10,587 bases of DNA from an uncultured Parabacteroides sp. (GTDB taxonomy: Bacteria; Bacteroidota; Bacteroidia; Bacteroidales; Tannerellaceae), in the NCBI GenBank assembly GCA_910577325.1, contig CAJTMR010000048.1, forward strand, positions 1-10,587, in the 5' to 3' direction. Each line of letters opens with the position of its first letter. The first letter of the stretch is position 1. The position numbers were made by a program, and so were the translations under genes. The notes beneath the pieces were generated by a model. It had not been told where the DNA came from and searched no databases. It saw only the letters and a program-made list of their open reading frames with translations. Positions 6,793-10,587 of this stretch are shown piece by piece.

Positions 6793-6800
6793 TACATTTG
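6793..6800 (+). promoter_or_regulatory. candidate -7 element of the glycosyltransferase gene
   Basis: TACATTTG matches TAnnTTTG exactly. No good -33 TTTG lies at the right distance; TTTA at 6765-6768 is 24 bases upstream, a few too many. The predicted start near 6806 gives a leader of under 20 bases to the ATG at 6823. It lies between the lysA terminator and the gene, where a promoter is needed. Confidence 0.45.
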
Positions 6801-6822
6801 CATATTCAAAGAGAAAATATCG

Positions 6823-8001
6823 ATGAGCGAAAATTTACTTACATTCTCCACCCTCGAATTATTCCTGGCAGGAACCACCGGGATATTGTTTTTCATACAA
6901 GTATATTATTGTCTGGTCGTATATGCCCGCCCGCTTCGCGCTGCCCGGACGACCGGAAGCACGGAACGGACAACCGCCAACCGTGCCCCCCGGCCAGTCT
7001 CCGTCATCGTTTATGCACATGGCGACCCGGAGGAGTTACGGCGGAACCTGCCTGCGCTCCTGAACCAAGATTATCCGGAATATGAAGTGATCGTCACGAA
7101 CGACCGTTCCGATATCGAAAGCAAGAACGTCCTCGAACAGTTGTCGACCGAATACCAGCATCTCCATTATACCGACATTCCGGCCGACACACGCTACATG
7201 AGCCACAAAAAACTGGCACTCACGATGGGAATCAAAGCTGCCAAGCACGACATCCTGCTTTTCACCGAAACAGATTGCACTCCGATCAGCCCTAAATGGA
7301 TAACGACTATGGCTGGCACTTACGACCGTGAAACGGAAATAGTACTGGGTTTCTGCACGTATCGTCATACGGACGGATTCTTTCAAAAACTAATTGCATA
7401 CGATAACCTTATGAACGGTTTGCAAATGCTTTCTTCCGCTCTCACCCATCATCCTTATACGGGAAACGGACAAAACCTCTCCTATCGCAGACAGTTGTTT
7501 TTTGCCCGTAAGGGTTTTTCCAAATCGTTGTATCTCCACGCCGGATCAGACGATCTTTTTATCAATGAGGCCGCCAACGACACTAATACACAGGTACAAT
7601 ATTCACCGGACGCCCTTACCGAAACATGCAAAATCGAAGACCCGAGCATCTGGAAACAAACAAAGATATCCCATGCTGCCACCGGTCGCTATTATAAAGG
7701 AAACGCTTTGCTCTTTTACCGGATGGACAATTACAGCAACCTATTGTTCCTACTCACTGCCTTCGCGGCTTTTATCGTCGGTATTCCAGGAAACTGGCTG
7801 GTCTCCATATTGGCCGGATCGCTTTTGACCCTCCGATTTACGGCAAAGGCGGCCGTCCTTCGCAAATCGGCTCTTCTCCTGCAACAAAAACCGCAGACAG
7901 CTTGGTTGCCTGTTCTGGAAATCGCACAACCAGCCTACGACCTGCACGTCCACATATATCGCCTGTTCAAATGGAGAAACGATTTTACAACTAAAATATA
8001 A
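6823..8001 (+). CDS. membrane-anchored family 2 glycosyltransferase, acceptor unknown
   Basis: The 392-residue product has an N-terminal membrane segment (about 13-36), a low-complexity Arg/Thr/Pro linker (about 37-58), a GT-A catalytic domain (about 58-290) and one or two C-terminal membrane segments (about 303-340). The domain opens with PVSVIVYAHGDPEEL (58-72) and has TNDRSD (92-97). The position of the usual DXD metal motif reads TETDC (148-152). GSDDLFINEAA (241-251) sits where processive and related enzymes have their catalytic-base Asp motif. The classic QxxRW is not seen; KQTKISHAATGRYYKG (278-293) is in its place. Family 2 enzymes of this layout add sugars from nucleotide donors at the cytoplasmic face. 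I cannot say which donor or acceptor; a cell-envelope glycan or lipid is a reasonable inference. It stands alone and converges on the permease gene with two bases between the stop codons. Confidence 0.82.
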   Translation: MSENLLTFSTLELFLAGTTGILFFIQVYYCLVVYARPLRAARTTGSTERTTANRAPRPVSVIVYAHGDPEELRRNLPALLNQDYPEYEVIVTNDRSDIESKNVLEQLSTEYQHLHYTDIPADTRYMSHKKLALTMGIKAAKHDILLFTETDCTPISPKWITTMAGTYDRETEIVLGFCTYRHTDGFFQKLIAYDNLMNGLQMLSSALTHHPYTGNGQNLSYRRQLFFARKGFSKSLYLHAGSDDLFINEAANDTNTQVQYSPDALTETCKIEDPSIWKQTKISHAATGRYYKGNALLFYRMDNYSNLLFLLTAFAAFIVGIPGNWLVSILAGSLLTLRFTAKAAVLRKSALLLQQKPQTAWLPVLEIAQPAYDLHVHIYRLFKWRNDFTTKI

Positions 8002-8003
8002 TT

Positions 8004-9248
8004 TTATTCGAACCGTATGCTTTTAACCGGTTCAATACGGGTAATGAGGCAAGAAGGTCCCAACATCATCAACATCGCAGCAGTCAACGTACCGGCATTC
8101 AAGAGAATAAGGGAGACGACATTCAAATCGACGGGAACAGCGTCCAAATAATAGACGGAAGGATCGAGCTTCACGACATGGAAACAGGATTGGATCAGAC
8201 AGAGCACGATCCCGACCGCATTTCCCCAGATCATCCCTTTCCCGATCAGGAAAAAAGAAATATAAAGGAATATCTTCCGAATACTTTTATTACTCTCTCC
8301 TAAAGCTTTCAGAATACCGATCATATTGGTTCGTTCCAGAATGATTATCAATAGCCCGGAGATCATCGTGAATCCGGCAACAGCTAAGATCAACACCAGA
8401 ATCACCACCACGTTGATATCCTGTACCTCCAGCCAGTCGAATATCATAGGATTCAGTTCTTTGATAGAACGAGTATAATATGTATTGCCGTTCCGGTCCT
8501 GCTTCTCGGCGATATCGAAATACAAATCTTCGGCAATCCGGTCCAGCCGACCATAATCATCCACTTGCAATTCCAGGCCGCTAACCTCGTCGGGAGCCCA
8601 ACCATTCAGACGGCGTACCTGGCGGATATCGGCTATCACAAACAGTTTGTCATAATCGACAAAACCAGTCTCATAAATACCTGTTATACGGAATTTGCGG
8701 GCACGTACTTCGTCTTGCACAAAATAAGTCAAAAAAGAATCGCCCACTTCCAATCTCAACAAGTTTGCCAAATAGCGAGAGATCAAAACATCCGTAGATG
8801 CCTTATCGGCTGGAAGGACAAACAGCTCACCCTCTTTCAGATTATTGCGGAAGAAAGTCCAATCGTAGTTCTCATCCACACCTTTCAGGACAATCCCCTG
8901 AAAATCGGTATCTGTTTTCAAGATTCCCGGTTTCGTGGCAAAAGCCTCCACATGCGTAACGCCCGGAAATGCTCTCAGGTGATCCAGTAACGTATCGCTT
9001 ACCGCAATCGGTGTCGATTCGTAAGAAACATTATTATCGAAGTTCGTGATCTGGATATGGGAACCGAAACCGATCACCTTGTTCCGGATCTCCTTCTTGA
9101 AACCAATGACTATAGCCACCGAAAGGATCATGACAGCCAGTCCCAAGGCTATTCCGGCCATAGCAATACGAACAACGGGAGGAGTAGCCTGCCGGTCCCC
9201 CTCTTTGCTGAAATAGATGCGTTTTGCTATAAAATATTCGAGACTCAT
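8004..9248 (-). CDS. LolC/LolE-type ABC transporter permease (FtsX-like family)
   Basis: The 414-residue product has the four-helix MacB/LolC/LolE layout. There is a short cytoplasmic N terminus, TM1 at about 27-50, a large periplasmic domain (about 51-275), then TM2 (278-304), TM3 (325-356) and TM4 (376-400), and a cytoplasmic tail ending in EPVKSIRFE. The cytoplasmic loop ERTNMIGILKALGESNKSI (305-323) matches the segment that contacts the ATPase in this family. The length and the MSLEYFIAKRIYF opening fit lipoprotein-releasing permeases, which hand lipoproteins to the periplasmic carrier LolA. No ATPase gene is adjacent in the operon, so the partner must be encoded elsewhere; the FtsE-like ATPase at 3274 belongs to a different transcript. 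Its ATG overlaps the aminotransferase stop (ATGA), which suggests translational coupling. The LolC/E role is inferred from architecture; another lipid or protein substrate is possible. Confidence 0.82.
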   Translation of the reverse strand: MSLEYFIAKRIYFSKEGDRQATPPVVRIAMAGIALGLAVMILSVAIVIGFKKEIRNKVIGFGSHIQITNFDNNVSYESTPIAVSDTLLDHLRAFPGVTHVEAFATKPGILKTDTDFQGIVLKGVDENYDWTFFRNNLKEGELFVLPADKASTDVLISRYLANLLRLEVGDSFLTYFVQDEVRARKFRITGIYETGFVDYDKLFVIADIRQVRRLNGWAPDEVSGLELQVDDYGRLDRIAEDLYFDIAEKQDRNGNTYYTRSIKELNPMIFDWLEVQDINVVVILVLILAVAGFTMISGLLIIILERTNMIGILKALGESNKSIRKIFLYISFFLIGKGMIWGNAVGIVLCLIQSCFHVVKLDPSVYYLDAVPVDLNVVSLILLNAGTLTAAMLMMLGPSCLITRIEPVKSIRFE

Positions 9249-10444
9249 ACCGTTTTCCCCGGATACGCCTCCAACGCCTTCTGAAGTACAATGAGTGCCT
9301 TCGCCAGATCTTCTTTTTTCAGGACGTAGGCCATACGGACTTCATTCTTCCCCAACCCCGGAGTGGTATAGAAACCGGAAGCCGGAGCCATCATGACCGT
9401 CTGCCCCTCATATTCGAAATCATTCAGACACCAAGCACAGAACTTTTCGGCATCATCTACCGGCAACTTGGCTACCGTATAGAAAGCCCCCATCGGAATC
9501 GGGGAATAAACACCCGGTATACGATTCAAGCCGTCAATCAAACATTTACGCCGTTCGACATATTCGTCATATGTTTCACGGGCATATTCTTCGGATGCAT
9601 CCAAGGAAGCCTCGGCAGCAATCTGGCCGATCAAAGGCGGACTCAGACGAGCCTGGCAAAACTTCATAACGGCTTCACGGACTTCGGCATTTTTCGTGAT
9701 CAAAGCTCCGATACGGATACCACATTCCGAATAGCGCTTGGAAACCGAGTCGATCAGCACTACATTCCGCTCGATCCCTTCCAAATGGCAAGCCGAAATA
9801 TAAGGCGAACCAGTATAAATGAACTCACGGTACACCTCATCCGAAAAAAGATAAAGATCATATTTCTTCACGATATCCCGTATCTGATTCATTTCACGGC
9901 GAGAATATAAATAACCGGTCGGATTATTGGGATTACAGATCAGGATCGCTTTGGTACGCTCATTGATCAACTCTTCGAACTTCTCCACTTTAGGAAGGGA
10001 AAAGCCTTCCTCGATCGTCGTCGTCACCGTACGGATCACTGCTCCCGCCGAAATGGCAAAGGCCATATAGTTGGCGTATGCCGGTTCGGGCACAATAATT
10101 TCATCACCCGGATTCAAACAACTCAGGAAAGCGAACAATACGGCTTCCGAACCACCTGTCGTAATAATAATATCATCAGCCGTAAGATTTATATCGTACT
10201 TCTTATAATATCCTACCAATTTTTCACGATAACTGCGATATCCCTGGCTGGGACTATATTCCAACACCGACCGATCGATCGTCCGGATCGCATCCAATGC
10301 CGCTTGCGGGGTAGGCAGGTCAGGCTGGCCGATATTCAAATGATAGACATGAACACCTCTCTGTTTGGCAGCATCTGCCAACGGAGCAAGTTTCCGAATT
10401 GGGGAAGCCGGCATATCAACCCCCCGTTGTGAAATATTAGGCAT
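9245..10444 (-). CDS. class I/II PLP-dependent aminotransferase (aspartate aminotransferase-like)
   Basis: The 399-residue product is a fold I aminotransferase of normal length. The substrate-side LNIGQPDLPTP is at 36-46, the cofactor-stacking loop TTGGSEA at 95-101, and NPNNPTG at 171-177 (Asn174 near the PLP ring). Asp202 and Tyr205 lie in SDEVYREF, the Schiff-base Lys236 in DSVSKRYSECG (232-242), and the carboxylate-binding Arg370 in NEVRMAYV. All cofactor residues are present. The family transfers amino groups between amino acids and 2-oxo acids. An aspartate/2-oxoglutarate reaction is the usual assignment for this subgroup and would supply aspartate to LysC, but specificity cannot be read from sequence. 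It is not the diaminopimelate aminotransferase DapL, whose N terminus differs. ATG 10444 fits the promoter just upstream; ATG at residue 11 is a possible later start. It is the first gene of a two-gene unit with the permease. Confidence 0.88.
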   Translation of the reverse strand: MPNISQRGVDMPASPIRKLAPLADAAKQRGVHVYHLNIGQPDLPTPQAALDAIRTIDRSVLEYSPSQGYRSYREKLVGYYKKYDINLTADDIIITTGGSEAVLFAFLSCLNPGDEIIVPEPAYANYMAFAISAGAVIRTVTTTIEEGFSLPKVEKFEELINERTKAILICNPNNPTGYLYSRREMNQIRDIVKKYDLYLFSDEVYREFIYTGSPYISACHLEGIERNVVLIDSVSKRYSECGIRIGALITKNAEVREAVMKFCQARLSPPLIGQIAAEASLDASEEYARETYDEYVERRKCLIDGLNRIPGVYSPIPMGAFYTVAKLPVDDAEKFCAWCLNDFEYEGQTVMMAPASGFYTTPGLGKNEVRMAYVLKKEDLAKALIVLQKALEAYPGKTV

Positions 10445-10473
10445 TACTATTATAGTTTGTTTTTAGATTGAGG

Positions 10474-10504
10474 CAAAGGTATGTATTTTAGTTGAAAGTA
10501 GAAA
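10474..10504 (-). promoter_or_regulatory. promoter of the aminotransferase-permease unit
   Basis: On the minus strand TACCTTTG (10481-10474) matches TAnnTTTG exactly. TTTC (10504-10501) stands 19 bases upstream, one mismatch from the -33 TTTG. The predicted start near 10468 gives a leader of about 24 bases before the ATG at 10444. It is the best-formed Bacteroidetes promoter in the window, and its -33 side lies inside a 14-bp tandem repeat. Confidence 0.55.
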
Positions 10505-10519
10505 ATTGAAAGTAGAAAG
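10492..10519 (+). repeat. 14-bp direct repeat, two copies
   Basis: TTGAAAGTAGAAA occurs at 10492-10504 and again at 10506-10518, with single spacer bases A (10505) and G (10519), giving a period of 14. It overlaps the -33 region of the minus-strand promoter at 10474-10504. A/G-rich short repeats of this sort may simply be slippage products. The remaining bases to 10587 hold no recognised feature. Confidence 0.75.
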
Positions 10520-10587
10520 TTCTTTTCGCTATCCACGGCTCTTTCATTTAGGATTTCGCAGCTCGTTCAAAAATGTTGTTATTTTAT

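Noticed and set aside
6798..7085. Frame of 95 codons overlapping the start of the glycosyltransferase gene
   Set aside because: It is an off-frame shadow of the gene starting at 6823, rich in Arg/Pro/Cys from GC-rich codons, with no recognisable domain.
8010..8040. Overlapping inverted repeats (GAACCG/CGGTTC and CCGTAT/ATACGG) as a terminator
   Set aside because: Both are short with long loops, lie inside the permease coding end, and are not followed by a T run on either strand.
8565..8990. Open frame of 141 codons on the plus strand inside the permease gene
   Set aside because: It lies wholly antisense to a well-supported membrane protein gene, has no family features, and has no own start signals.

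Overview
The window reads as a piece of a Bacteroidales chromosome, most probably Parabacteroides or a close relative. The evidence is threefold. Upstream regions carry the Bacteroidetes -7 element TAnnTTTG. Ribosome-binding sites are mostly weak and A-rich. The gene order hisH-hisA-hisF-hisIE-ftsE-lysC-lysA fits what I recall of this order. The genus is an inference from protein flavour, not a measured identity. Nearly all of the window is conserved housekeeping DNA; I see no phage, transposon, CRISPR array or defence system.

Layout. Bases 1-54 hold the 5' part of a tRNA-Asp(GUC) on the minus strand, cut by the window edge. Bases 55-415 are an AT-rich divergent control region. Bases 416-3951 form one plus-strand cluster: hisH, hisA, hisF, hisIE and an ftsE-type ATPase. 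HisH and HisF form the glutamine-dependent imidazole-glycerol-phosphate synthase, HisA supplies its substrate, and bifunctional HisIE performs the two steps before HisA, so the middle of histidine biosynthesis is encoded here. A 22-bp unit repeated three times lies between hisF and hisIE. No ftsX follows ftsE.

Bases 4016-6671 hold lysC (aspartokinase) and lysA (diaminopimelate decarboxylase), the first and last steps of the aspartate-to-lysine route that also feeds peptidoglycan. Each has its own candidate promoter, and each is followed by a clear hairpin-plus-T-run terminator, so they are separate transcription units despite being adjacent.

From 6823 to 8001 is a membrane-anchored family-2 glycosyltransferase of unknown acceptor. 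It converges, with two bases between stop codons, on a minus-strand pair read from 10444 down to 8004: a class I/II PLP aminotransferase, then a LolC/LolE-type ABC permease joined by an ATGA overlap. The aminotransferase has the best-formed promoter in the window, and its upstream half lies in a small 14-bp tandem repeat. The right edge (10519-10587) has no gene that I can recognise.

The most interesting non-coding feature is the 22-bp repeat array at 2540-2605. The rest is orderly, and I found no convincing novel system.
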